DNA from: Hydra vulgaris
Taxonomy: Eukaryota > Cnidaria > Hydrozoa > Anthoathecata > Hydridae
Reading direction: 5' to 3'
DNA: 64,000 nt
Assembly (NCBI RefSeq): GCF_038396675.1
Contig: NC_088921.1
Location: 1,752,501-1,816,500 of the forward strand
The translations under genes were made by a program, and so were the position numbers. The notes beneath the pieces were generated by a model, which was given only the letters and a program-made list of their open reading frames with translations, was not told where the DNA came from and did not search any database. Shown here piece by piece: positions 1 to 10,802 of the stretch; within the stretch, counting starts at the first letter, position 1; the number at the start of each line of letters is the position of its first letter.

Positions 1-59
1 CTTTTCTTTACGGCAAATTATTTTTGTAATGGCTAGTTAATGAGACAAAAATTTTCAAT

Positions 60-620
60 GTGTCACTTCCTCAACGTTGTCAAAACAACGTTTAATTAAC
101 GTTGGCATAATAACACTTTTTCAACGTTTTTTAACTACCACATTTTCAACGTTGGTATATGTAACGTTGAATAAGCGTTGTTTCATAAATAGCTTAAATA
201 CGTTGAAAAAGCAGCTAATGTCTAACGTTGATAAACCTTCAACTTTGCGACGTTTTTAGAGTGATTATTTGCGTACTTTTATTCAACGTTGAATAAACGC
301 GATTTTTTGAGAAGATAATATACGTTGATATTTATACGCTTATTCAACGTTGAAAATGTGACGTTTAAAAAGCGTTTTATTTTTAACGTTGATGAACGTA
401 GTTTTTGATTCGTCTTTAAAGTGGCTTTTTGCGTAAGTTGATTCCACGTTGACTAAACGTCTTTTTATGAGAAGCTAAATTACGTTACAATTTCAACGCT
501 TATTCAACGTTTTAATTTACCGCGATTTAGTATACAAAAACAAACATTGATTCAACGTTGAAAGCGCGTTGTTTTTGTGACTGCAACGCTTTTTCTACGC
601 TGCGACCGGTTTTCAACGTT
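60..620. repeat. TCAACGTTGA-rich satellite with higher-order structure
   Basis: The palindromic core TCAACGTTGA and close variants recur many times between position 60 and 620. A longer unit is also visible: the stretch starting near 260 (TTTGCGTAC, then TTCAACGTTGA, then TTTTTTGAGAAG, then CGCTTATTCAACGTT) is repeated with substitutions starting near 421, giving a period of about 161 bp. The region is richer in CG dinucleotides than its surroundings. The short frame at 77-259 is a by-product of the repeat and not a gene. Confidence 0.75.
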
Positions 621-954
621 GATTCAACGCTGACATGTTTGCTGGGCAGAAAACAAAGTTATTCTTACCTTTTACAACCTAAACTGTTGGCAAATGATCA
701 ATAAAGTAAATTTAAAATCATGAACATTTACTAAATTTAAACCATATTTCAACAGTAGAGAAATTAAATAAAAATAATGAAGAAGGGCACAACCTCAAGT
801 ACGAACTAAAAAAATAGGAAAAAAGAACATAATAGCAAGACATTTTTAAATTTGAATAAAATATAATCCTTTTAATAAAAATATATAATATTTAATACCA
901 GTTTATAAAATAAAACAATAGAAATTGCAAAAATAAAAGAGTTTAAGCTTCAAT

Positions 955-1303
955 TAAACTTGAAAAAATATATAAATTAATATTCTATATCTTTAAATTA
1001 AAATTAATATATTTTGGACGATAAATATACTAATTAAAGCTTAAACTTGAAAAAATATATAAATTAATATTACTATATCTTTAAATTAAAATTAATATAT
1101 TTTGGACGATAAATATACTAATTAAAGCTTAAACTTGAAAAAATATATAAATTAATATTACAATATCTTTAAATTAAAATTAATATATTTTGGACGATAA
1201 ATATACTAATTAAAGCTTAAACTTGAAAAAATATATAAATTAATATTACTATATCTTTAAATTAAAATTAATATATTTTGGACGATAAATATACTAACTA
1301 AAG
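955..1303. repeat. 88-bp tandem repeat, four copies
   Basis: The segment TGAAAAAATATATAAATTAA recurs at 961, 1048, 1136 and 1224, a period of 87-88 bp. Each unit ends with ATTTTGGACGATAAATATAC. Copies are nearly identical, differing by a missing base in the first unit and single substitutions, so expansion is recent or homogenised. Confidence 0.95.
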
Positions 1304-1482
1304 TAAGATTGACAGTTGCTTTTTTCCAATGTTCCTAAATTAAAGAAATAATCCTACAACTTATATATTAAAAGCTCTAGAAATTTCAATTACAGTACAA
1401 AAAATATATAGCTACATAATAATAACAGTTATATCAGTTCTATCATTGTCATTCAACACCGTTAACATACATCTCATATTGA

Positions 1483-1600
1483 ATGATTTACTAGGGGCAG
1501 AGTATAATTTAAATGCAACTTTAATGATTTACTAGGGGTAAGGTGATAATTCAGGCGCAAGTCTAGTGATTTACTAAATAAAGTTAAACAAAATTTATTT
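1483..1600. repeat. 41-bp imperfect tandem, about 2.5 copies
   Basis: GATTTACTAGGGG starts at 1485 and again at 1526, and a decayed GATTTACTAAAT copy starts at 1567, giving a constant 41-bp spacing. No coding content. Confidence 0.6.
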
Positions 1601-1967
1601 TTAATAATTTCTCAACCAGTGCATGTCAGAATCAACATTTCAAACTAAGGATGGAAAACAAACAAACTAGACTTTTAAATAATGGACGAAGATGAAAGAG
1701 TGATAAACATGGAAATAGAACTGCCACTAGGATTAATCAATAAGGCACAAAATGTCATTCAATAGAGTGTCGTCATAAACAGCACCATTATAAGCAAATT
1801 TTTAGTTACATCATGTCTTTCTTTATTTTTTTCTAATCATATTTTTTTGAAACGTTTCTGCCAAACCCTTGGTGACAATCTAAAACTTTATTAGAAATAA
1901 CAATATAAGGCATTCCTGAATATAGAATTTTCCCGAAGTAGACTATTATTCGCTGTAATTGTATCTA

Positions 1968-2465
1968 CAAGGGTGGCCACATAAAAATTTTATAAGAAAA
2001 AGAAGATATTAGAGGATTTTAGTGGGAGATTTTGCATTTAATTTAGAGAATTTTTTTTGCAAAACTACAAAATTTTGAATAGAAATAGAGAATTTTAGAG
2101 GATTTTATTTATAGGTTTAACGTCCATGTTTCCACATAACTGGACGTTAAACCTATAAAAAAAATCCTCACAAAATGTCCAAACCCTGACAGGGGTCGAC
2201 AATGTCATTTTTTATGTTAGATGACATTGATTTGCTAAAAGTTTTTAAAGATTTTTTACAGCCCAATCCTCATTTCAGACATTAACCAGTTTTGCAGACC
2301 ATGAATTTTGAATATTATGCAACCATCAAGAAATGAAAAAACAAAAAAAGGGGTTAAAGAGGAGATTTTATCACGTTTTTAACTTTTTAGAGGATAATAA
2401 AGGATTTTAGATGATTTTGAAAAAAAAGGACTTTAGAGGATTTTAGAAGAGCAGTGGCCACCCTG
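1968..2465. mobile_element. hAT-like MITE with internal hairpin
   Basis: The ends are inverted copies of AGGGTGGCCAC (left 1970-1980, right 2454-2464), and the right end reads as CAGGGTGGCCAC, the kind of terminus common in hAT elements. The interior is built from repeats of GAGGATTTTA in both orientations. A hairpin lies at about 2099-2170, with TTATAGGTTTAACGTCCA on one side and its complement on the other. No open frame is present. I could not find a convincing 8-bp target duplication, so the exact ends are uncertain. Confidence 0.6.
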
Positions 2466-2985
2466 ATTTAAGAAATATTGGGTTAGCAACTTAATGCAAA
2501 AAATTTATTAGAAAATCTTGCAAATTCAAAAAGTAAGAATACTTGGCAATCAGCTAACCTGTGTTACCAAAATTTTTATTAGAATAATTCACTACAAATT
2601 GTCTCCCATCCTCTTCAACAATTTCTAAAGTAAAAATTTAATTTTAATCTAGAGTTGTTGTCAAATTTTTTTTTTCAAACTTCAATATTTTTATTTTAGT
2701 TAATTATGATTGAATAAATTTGCTGCGATGTATTATAATCGTTGAATCGAGGTATTTGAATTCTTCACAAATTATTGTATTGTGACGCATTCAAATCACA
2801 AATTACAAATATTGACGCAACTTTTAACATATTAATCCCTACGGAATAAATAACCTCGTAGAATTCCACTTTCCTCAGAGCTTTCTTCATAAGTGTTCAG
2901 GCTTAAATTGTCGTCATAAAGAACTGAATATAGATCCGATCCATACCAATATTTACTTTAACAACGCGTCAATTTTTGTTTACTT
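2466..2985. other. Gene-free spacer
   Basis: AT-rich sequence with no long frame, tandem repeat or recognisable element. Nothing can be assigned here. Confidence 0.5.
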
Positions 2986-2987
2986 TT

Positions 2988-3146
2988 ATGTATAAACTCA
3001 ACGGTTTCCGAAAAAGCCTACCTACTTTTGAGCAATGGGAAAAACTCGACGGCAAACGAAATTATTCACCTCCTTTTGAGCCATGGGATCGTCTGCTAAC
3101 CGATCTCATTAAGGGTATCTCGCTTCTGATCGAAAGGCCGTTGTAA
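2988..3146 (+). CDS. Short hypothetical ORF with internal repeat
   Basis: An ATG at 2988 opens a 52-residue frame ending at TAA 3144-3146. The peptide contains a duplicated motif: PTFEQWEKL is followed after a short basic linker (DGKRNYS) by PPFEPWDRL, and the tail is LLTDLIKGISLLIERPL. At DNA level the duplication is TTTTGAGCAATGGGA versus TTTTGAGCCATGGGA. This stretch is visibly less AT-rich than its flanks, which is unusual in this window. I do not recognise the peptide. It may be a short gene, an exon of a longer gene whose other exons are not visible, or a chance frame in a small GC-richer repeat. No polyadenylation signal or splice partner was identified with confidence. Confidence 0.3.
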   Translation: MYKLNGFRKSLPTFEQWEKLDGKRNYSPPFEPWDRLLTDLIKGISLLIERPL

Positions 3147-3560
3147 AATTGTTCAATAAAATCGCGAGGTTTTAAAGCTGCATATAAATAAACATTTAAA
3201 AAAAAGTCACTAATTTTTCCTTAACTTTTTTTGCAAGGATTTTTTTGAAAGTTTTATAACTACTATTTAAATTCTAATAATCAAAAAGGTTTTATTTCTA
3301 TATTTTAATAATATTCTAACTTACGAAATCCATTTAAAACAGATCATCTTTTAAATAGTTTGATATTTAATAACATAAAACACAGCTACTAACTAATTAA
3401 AAATAATCACCGTCCTAGGTAATTTTAAATTTAATCATCTAATATTTTAATATAATAAGCTCAGACCGTCATCGGACATAGTATAAAATAAAGTTTTAAA
3501 TAGCGGTAATGCAAACAGGTAACTCTTCTCAAATAGACTTATATTCATCGATAAATTTTC

Positions 3561-4040
3561 ACGGTGCATAGGAACATACTCTAAGACCTTGCAACACATC
3601 CCCAGAGATTTTATTTTTGATTATCATTAGAAAACATTTCCTCATTCAAAAAATGTAAACGACAACTTTTTTTAGTGGGGGCCTGGGGAGAAAACACACA
3701 TTTTAGGGCAGTGCCCAGGAATTTTGTTGTTCAAGATAGGTAGCTAATAAGCATGGGGCATACTCAAATTTTTAGTATGTTGATACTGGTAGCAAATGAG
3801 GATGACTTGCAAAAAATTAAGGTAATTGAAGCTAAACCAACCCCGCCCCGATCCCTAACTGCCCCCTTCCTAGAACTACGTCTCCTTTAATTGTAAATTT
3901 TTTTTTTTGTTCTATCATAAAGTAGATCAAAATTTATCGACAGATTTCAAATTTCATCACAAAATCTCTTTTCGTTTAAGATTTATAACAATGCAAAGCC
4001 TAAAATTACCCCCTGAAATAACCTTAAATGGTCTCAACTT
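3561..4040 (+). repeat. Left inverted arm of the RAG1-N-like element
   Basis: This arm of about 480 bp runs from ACGGTGCATAGGAACATAC to GGTCTCAACTTTT and is matched almost base for base, in reverse complement, by 6275-6745. It includes a GC-richer block (3840-3890) with CCCCGCCCCG, and the motif ATCGACAGATTTCAAATT near its inner side. The near-identity of the arms implies recent activity or gene conversion. Weaker similarity continues outward to about 3518. Confidence 0.95.
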
Positions 4041-5790
4041 TTTTTTAAATTTGCACCATCAGCCATCCATTGGTCGTACAATGTACACAAAGACTCTAGA
4101 GTATAATGATCAGCTTTTTGAAAGTCAGGAGATGACGTCATGCAATACGGACAAGGGTGTTTTGATGTTGCAGTTTGTTTTCCAACCATTTGAAGCAAAA
4201 TCTTTAGATCTTCAGACACTGTGCAATCCAAGGATGAAATGTCTAGCTCATCCAACATCAACCGCAAGTTATGGTATTTTTCGTTCAATGAAGGCAAAAT
4301 GGCCAATATAATAGTTTTGTGGACGCTTGAATCTTTAAAACCTTTGCACGCATATCCGTCACTCTTGCTCAGTTTCTCTGGAATTTTATTATTTTTTAAC
4401 TCTGGTTTTAAGGTTATTGACAGTGTAACTTTTAGGAATCCCTGCCCTCCATCTACACCTAATTTGATATCAACATCATTTGTTTCTTGACTTCTGTGAT
4501 GAAGTACCATTGCTACGAGTTTTTCAATGTCATTGCAATACACAATAGGAGTATCTTTTTCTACCAACTATACATTCATAAAAAATCAAAATGAATTATA
4601 CAAATTGCAATCTAGCTATAAAATAATTTTTTTTGGAAATATTTTACTTACCTCTTCGCTTTCTTTTAATTTTAATAGCAATGGGAGTTTATCACAATTG
4701 AATAAATTTCCAATTATTTCGTTGTTCTCAATCAGTTTAATATTGAAACCGGATTCCACACTTTTTCGTCTTGCCTCACTTCTCAGAAATCGTGCAACTT
4801 CAATCATGTTGCGATTACTTATAAATCATAATAAAGTTATTACAAAAATTGGCTTTAAACTCATAACAAATTTATTTTTAAAAGTATTTTAAAGCAACAA
4901 AAATTTACCTGGAATGTAGTTTTAATTGAAGTTTGTTCAATTTATCTAAAGAAAAGAAAGGTTTCTTAACCTCAGTCTTTCCGAAAGAGACAGTGAGTTG
5001 CTTCGGACCAAAGGTTTTCAAAACTAAGGTGTTCTCTGAGTCATTTGTGCTAAAATCTTTGATAGAGCTGGACAGAACTTTTCCTTGCGTTGTTGGGGAT
5101 GTTGATTTTACAATGGCAGTCAAATTCTTTTGTCTTTCTAATTTCGTACAGGGATGTGGAATTCCCTGTCCCACTTGGGCATAACAATGTTGACAAACTA
5201 GTCTTTCTGCAGGTTTATTTGAAACATCTTCAGCGCCTTGATAAACAAGCTTTCCCGAAACACAATCAACCATTGGGGCCAATATTTTTTCCATTTTTGA
5301 TTTGCGCCCATTTTCACAAATAAAACATTCACATTTTTTCCCTCTAATAACTCTGGTATTCAGGTCTAAATTTTATAGCACTTGTATGACAACTATAATA
5401 ACTAAAATAGCGAAACTAAATTTTAAATGAAGTAAATTAAACATCAATATAGTTATAATTACCTTCATAACACGGCCGCATAATGAAGTAAGGATCAGTC
5501 CCTGCAAGCTTTTTTCTACATTTTGAGCAAAGCATGGTAGGAAGGTCAGGATTATCCGCTGAATAATCTTTCCAGAATATAGTTTTGATAAGGTTTGAGT
5601 AGTCATTTTTCTTTTTATTTAGATTTAAATAAGTTGTTTCAGGGTTATTTATTGGTCTTAAATCCGTGCCTTTCCTGAAGCAGCAAATGCAAAATTTTTT
5701 TACAAAATCACTATGTTCTTTTGCATGTTTAGGCATTTTAAATGAATGCTTCAAATAAAAACTTCTGATATGGATTGATAATATTGGCAT
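4034..5790 (-). CDS. Spliced RAG1-N-like transposase-family protein (truncated)
   Basis: Four exons join in one open frame with GT-AG introns: 5790 (or 5736)-5463, 5365-4909, 4817-4652 and 4567-4034, giving 494 or 476 residues depending on which Met is used. Exon 1 has a zinc-binding pattern, FCICC then MLCSKC. Exon 2 continues with CECFICENGRK and LVCQHCYAQVG followed by HPC. This spacing resembles the N-terminal zinc-binding region of RAG1. Exon 4 contains VYCNDI, the segment KLGVDGGQGFLKV (a plausible first catalytic Asp) and HPCPYC. The frame stops at GANLKKS where the inverted arm begins, so the C-terminal half (compare the copy at 33755-36538) is missing. There are no internal stops or frameshifts. 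The family assignment to molluscan/cnidarian N-RAG-TP-like elements is from memory of that family; function is inferred. Confidence 0.7.
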
Positions 5791-5799
5791 GATATATCG

Positions 5800-6214
5800 G
5801 TTATATCAATCAAATGTCAATATAATGCCTATAAACACATGTCAATATAATGGCTAAAAACATGCTTTCAGTTCGTATATCAACGCGTGCAAAGAGTTAT
5901 TATGCAACTGTTAACAATTAGCAACTGCTAACTTTTACTAATTGTTAATAATTAAAGGTTGCTTTGCTTTGTTTTTATTTCAATAAAAAATTTAAATAGA
6001 AAGTAATAAAAATTACTTATCCGTCTGTAAATTTTAATGTTAAACAAAAATTTTTAAAAACTTTAAAAAATAAAATTGATAAATCTATCACAAATATTTC
6101 TGAAAATCTAAATATGGGGCATGGGCATGATTTTGTGGTGTTCGAGAAGATTCCCCAAATCCCCCCTAGGGTATGGTTCCAAAAAACACTTTTCAACTTT
6201 TTGCTTGTTTTATA
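5800..6214 (-). promoter_or_regulatory. Probable 5' leader and promoter region of the element gene
   Basis: This segment lies between the first ATG of the minus-strand gene and the right arm. It is AT-rich with no frame. By position it should hold the promoter and 5' UTR of the element gene, but I see no decisive core-promoter motif. A GC-richer patch with CCCCAAATCCCCCC lies near 6155-6172. Confidence 0.3.
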
Positions 6215-6274
6215 TTAAACTAGATCAAAGTTCATCGACAGATTTCAAATTACATCAAAAAAAAATTTTTTCGT

Positions 6275-6745
6275 TTAAAAGTTGAGACCATTTAAGGTTA
6301 TTTCAGGGGGTAATTTTAGGCTTTGCATTGTTATAAATCTTAAACAAAAAGAGATTTTTTGATGAAATTTGAATTTTGATCTACTTTATGATAGAACAAA
6401 AAAAAAATTTACGATTAAAGGAGACGTAGTTCTAGGAAGGGGGCAGTTAGGGATCGGGGCGGGGTTGGTTTAGCTTCAATTACCTTAATTTTTTGCAAGT
6501 CATCCTCATTTGCTACCAGTATCAACATACTAAAAATTTGAGTATGCCCCATGCTTATTAGCTACCTATCTTGAACAACAAAATTCCTGGGCACTGCCCT
6601 AAAATGTGTGTTTTCTCCCCAGGCCCCCACTAAAAAAAGTTGTCGTTTACATTTTTTGAATGAGGAAATGTTTTCTAATGATAATCAAAAATAAAATCTC
6701 TGGGGATGTGTTGCAAGGTCTTAGAGTATGTTCCTATGCACCGTG
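6275..6745 (-). repeat. Right inverted arm of the RAG1-N-like element
   Basis: Reverse complement of 3561-4040 with few differences. Just inside it (6215-6275) lies a further direct copy of the ATCGACAGATTTCAAATT segment, so the inner part of this arm can also fold on itself. Outward similarity resumes after the inserted MITE, at about 7042-7078. Confidence 0.95.
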
Positions 6746-6749
6746 TTTT

Positions 6750-7041
6750 AAGTTTCATAGTATTCTCTCAGCGTTCGAAAGTTATAAAGTCTTAATCCGC
6801 GTTCTTGTTGTAACGTCAACAAAATTGTAATTCTGACTATACGTATTTTATTCATTCTTATATTGTAAAACTTATTTTGAATAAATAAAAAGAACAAAAA
6901 AAATAAAAAATAAAAAATAAGAAAAAAAATAAAAAAAAAAGTTTAAACCCCTCAATTTGAGGGGGTTTAAACTTTATAATTTTATATACAATTTTATACG
7001 GTCATAATTTTAGAACGCTGTGAGATAATACTATGAAACTT
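6750..7041. mobile_element. 292-bp MITE nested in the right arm
   Basis: Terminal inverted repeats of 27-29 bp begin AAGTTTCATAGTATTCTC at 6750 and end with the complement at 7013-7041. A central hairpin lies at about 6942-6975 (GTTTAAACCCCTC and its complement). It interrupts the inverted arm, whose similarity to the left arm resumes right after 7041, so this insertion is younger than the host element. No coding sequence. A precise target duplication is not obvious. Confidence 0.85.
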
Positions 7042-7390
7042 GACTTTTATCGATGAATATATGTCTAATTGAGAATAGTATACAAAATTTTTTATCAATT
7101 TGTTGCCCCTCGTATTAGGGGATGGAGGGGGAGGAAATGAAGTCAAAGTACTTTTTCATTCCCAGCCTCCAACCATAGCCAAAATCCTGAATCTGTCGCT
7201 GTCGCAGTCTGCCCTCACACTTCTCTGCGATATCTAAATGATTCGCAAAATAAATGCGGTTGAAATTATTCTCTTTGTTAATATTTTACTACTTTACAGT
7301 TACAACAGTCTAATAACTACAAAGTATTTAAACTTATTTATTTTAGAAGAACATTTTGTACATGCACGTGCAATACCGAGAAGTTTTACT

Positions 7391-7475
7391 ATTGGAGTTG
7401 GAGTCGCGATTTTGTTTAGCGACTCCAACTCCGCTTCAAGTGTCGCGACTCCGACTCTACGACTCCACAACCCTG
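7391..7475. repeat. GACTCC-rich low-complexity repeat
   Basis: Degenerate 6-bp units based on GACTCC and its complement GGAGTC occur on both sides of 7415, forming a partly fold-back, GC-richer patch. The short frame overlapping it (7238-7480) reads through the repeat and is not supported as a gene. Confidence 0.6.
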
Positions 7476-7499
7476 TTTAAACTTTAGTTAAAATGAGAA

Positions 7500-10380
7500 A
7501 AATATTCCGCGTTAAGTTATTTTTTTGTTAATTTTTTTTTAATAGTTATTTATAGTTTTAATTTTATAAAAACTTTTTCACATCAGTTTTATATTTTAAC
7601 GCGGCTGTTTCAAGCGAGCTTTACGGCTTCTTGTTATTTTTAAAAATCATTTTTATAATGTGCTACTCGGTGTAGTTAAGGCAATTTTAAAATATTATGG
7701 CATCTGTTTAATATTTAGTTGACTACGACATATTTCCGTTAAATGATCAGGTTTGTGAATTATGAAAAGACGAAAAAAATTAAAATGATGAACTTTGCGG
7801 TATCATAAAATATAAATGTTTGTAGCGAAAAAACCAAGACCGAAAATTCTTTTTTTTTTTAAGAATCTTCTTAAAATCCCAATCGCTTGTCCAAATTTGA
7901 ATAAGCTTTTAAATAAATACGTTTTTTAGGTAAAATCAACATCATAGTTTAATAGTATGATCTGTTCTGAACGTTTATTGAAGCTCTTTCTTAATTATAA
8001 GCTATTTTTGGTCGGAATTCTAGTATTTTTTGTGAAAATTGATAGAAATATTGTATTTTGATTATTATATATAGTTAATATACGTCAGAACTGATCAGAA
8101 GTAGGATCTATAGTAAATTAAGGCACTTTTTCAAAAGATTTTAACTAAATCCCTGTTAATGCTGATGAGCTGAAATGATCTAAAGACTCCAAAATAGTGT
8201 AGTTTAGATTCACCATTAGGGGTAGCAAAAAGGTTTTGAAAATTATATAAAAAAGAGAAAAGTTTTCTTAAATATGTAAAAAACCTGAAGCGAAAAAAAT
8301 TATAACATCTAAAGCTTTTATTTGGACATAACACGCTTATAAAATCATGCTAATTTCAAATAAAAGAGTTCGAATAATTTGTAAATCGCCTTAACTACAC
8401 TTAAGCTCTTATAACTTTTAAAGTATTAGAGATAATTTTGTTCTGTAAAAAGAATTTAAAATGTTTTATTTTATAACACTGAACAAATTAATAAAAACTT
8501 TCCTCAAATTTATAATAAACGTGGCAAATGATGAACCTGGCTAAATTTTAGTAATTTGTTAATACTTTTTATATAAAAAAAATCTAAAAAAATGTATTTC
8601 AGATATTTATGATCAAATGTACACATTGTAAGATCATTATAAAAATAATTTTTTTTTTTTACTTAAACCAAACTTTAACTGAAACAGCCATTACTTAAGT
8701 CAGTTAAGCAAAACAAAATTTTCGCAAAATTTAAAATCCATTACAAAAATGACTTTGAGATCCGCGAAACTTTTTTATTTTATTTTATTTATTTAGCCGT
8801 ACAAATATTTACAAGTTCCGTGTTTTATAATATATATAAAAATGGCAAACTTTGTTTATTTCATAGGGTAATTCGGGGTAGTTCGAATTACTTAAAGATT
8901 AGGAATTAGCTACACAGTCCTGGAAATAAGCAAAAAACTAATTAAGTGCAATTTAAATCTTATTTAAGTTTAACCTTTCCAAAACATGTGAGTAAATTAT
9001 TTTGAATTGGATACTTGGAGGATTTAAAAAATAGTAACAACTTTCTCATGTTTCCACCTTACGGGGCAAAATGAGTCAGTATATTTTATGCAATTAAAAT
9101 GAAAAATATTGAGACTTAAAAAATTATTTTTTGTGATAATAAATATAACTCATTATTATCAAAAGATAATAAATATAACTCATAAAAAATATGGTAGCTT
9201 TAAAGCAACTACATTTTTCTGGCTAAGGCATAGTTAAAATTTAACAATCGCCCAAAAAAGTTACAAACAAATATAAGAAATATAATCATGGATCATAAAA
9301 TGCTTAGATCATGTTTTACGTACAGCTCACATTAAAATTGTTTTTGACTTACCAAAATAAACTTTACGGTTCCATAATTTACGTTTAAAGCATCGAAGAC
9401 ATTTCTCGCTAGACTCCGCCGCTTTTGGATATTTTCCATATTTCATCTTAGCAACTTTTTTCAGTTTGATCTTTTATTCTGATTTTCTATTTTTTTGCAC
9501 CCAACGTGTTTTCTGATTTCAAATGCCTTATTTAAATTACTTTTATGTTCAGCGAATCTTTTGGAACCGGAGTATCTATTTTTAACTTCTAATCGTCATA
9601 AATAACCATAAAATGTTTTTCAAATGGTTTTTTGATGCTTTTAATGAGTTACAAAAAGTAAAGGAAATATTTATGCTGGTTTATAAACTTTAAAGAAAAC
9701 TGAATAATGGACTGCCTCATCTTTCCAACAAAGACCGTGTGTTAAAAACCTAAAGTTCTTACCTTACAAATCAAAATAAGTTAACTTTTCTTTTTGAGTA
9801 ATGAATAATAAAGAAAATTATTTTTCTAAAATAATCAGCACAAATCTGGTATTTGTAAGTATTAAATAAGACTAAGATTTGCATTTATTATGTTATCGCT
9901 AAGAAGCGAATTAAAAAATACTAAGTCACAATAAAACTAGGTATTTTTTCATTAAATAAACTAAACATTCCAAAAAACAGGTTTGTTTAGCATTGCAAGT
10001 AAAATCATAAATTAACTCCGTTTTAATAATTTAGGATAATGATTATAACCATTGTCCATTATAATAATTGAGGATAATGATTATAACCAAATTTCTTTAA
10101 TCCTCTTTGTCTACAGAGAAGAATAAAGAAATTCGCCTTATGTTCCCGTTGTCTCATACTGCCCCGAATCACCCTACTTCAGAATTTGTCTCGCCGAAAC
10201 AGTTGTTCCTCTAATTAAAATTCATTAGATAATTAGCGGGGGACGTAAACAGATTTAAGATTACGTCATCGCTTTATAATAATTTGCCAAAAAATAAAAA
10301 CACTTATTGTTAAACATGCTAAGTTTGAAAATATATTGCGTAACATAACAAGAGGTAAAGAAATCTATAATTTTTTTTTT
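7500..10380. other. Gene-poor AT-rich stretch
   Basis: Nearly 3 kb with no frame longer than about 70 codons and no recognisable protein similarity. Small local duplications are visible: AGATAATAAATATAACTCAT twice at 9130-9185, and AGGATAATGATTATAACC twice at 10030-10090. Otherwise I see nothing here. Confidence 0.5.
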
Positions 10381-10422
10381 ATATAAAAAAGGCACAAAAG
10401 GTTAAAATTTCAATAGTTCGCT

Positions 10423-10585
10423 GCCAACTACGAGTATACTCGTAGTAAGTTGGCGTCATTTATTTGCCAACTACGAGTATACTCGTAGTTAGCGGGACTT
10501 TGATATTTGCCAACTACGAGAATACTCGTAGTAAGCCGGCGTCATAAGTTTGCCAACTACGAGTAAACTCGTAGCTATTCTAACT
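10423..10585. repeat. 43-bp satellite with palindromic core, four copies
   Basis: GCCAACTACGAG starts at 10423, 10466, 10509 and 10552, an exact 43-bp period. Each unit centres on the 18-bp palindrome CTACGAGTATACTCGTAG (with one or two changes in units 3 and 4). The palindromes can form strong hairpins. A second array of the same family, in opposite orientation, is at 24693-24766. Confidence 0.95.
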
Positions 10586-10802
10586 TATTTCAAATAATAT
10601 TTGTGCATGACTGGCTTTGTCTATTCACTTTTTTTTTTCTTAGCTTCACATTTGATTTCAGAAAGTATTACATTCAAGTTTTTATTTTAAAAATCCAAGG
10701 AACCTAATTTAAATGCGGACAACGACAGAAATAGCTTAAAACAGATAAAAGTAAAATATTGATAATGCTTTAATTTTATTTCATGAAAATTAAAGTGTAA
10801 AC

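Larger units (their letters stand above)
3518..7078 (-). mobile_element. Inverted-repeat element carrying a RAG1-N-like gene
   Basis: Two long inverted arms bracket about 2.2 kb of unique DNA. The outer arm ends can be traced to GAGAAGAGTTAC-type sequence at about 3518-3535 on the left and its complement at about 7060-7078 on the right, once a later MITE at 6750-7041 is removed from the right arm. Between the arms lies a four-exon minus-strand gene (4034-5790) of a transposase-like family. The pattern of long inverted repeats plus an internal DNA-binding or transposase gene is what a cut-and-paste or fold-back element looks like. No clear target-site duplication was found. The gene stops at the inner edge of the left arm, so this copy probably lacks the 3' half of the full family gene. 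Confidence 0.75.

Noticed and set aside
77..259. 60-codon frame in the AACGTT satellite
   Set aside because: It follows the repeat units, has no domain, and is explained by the satellite.
3907..4490. Plus-strand frames of 89-134 residues
   Set aside because: Antisense to the well supported exon 4 of the RAG1-N-like gene or within the inverted arm.
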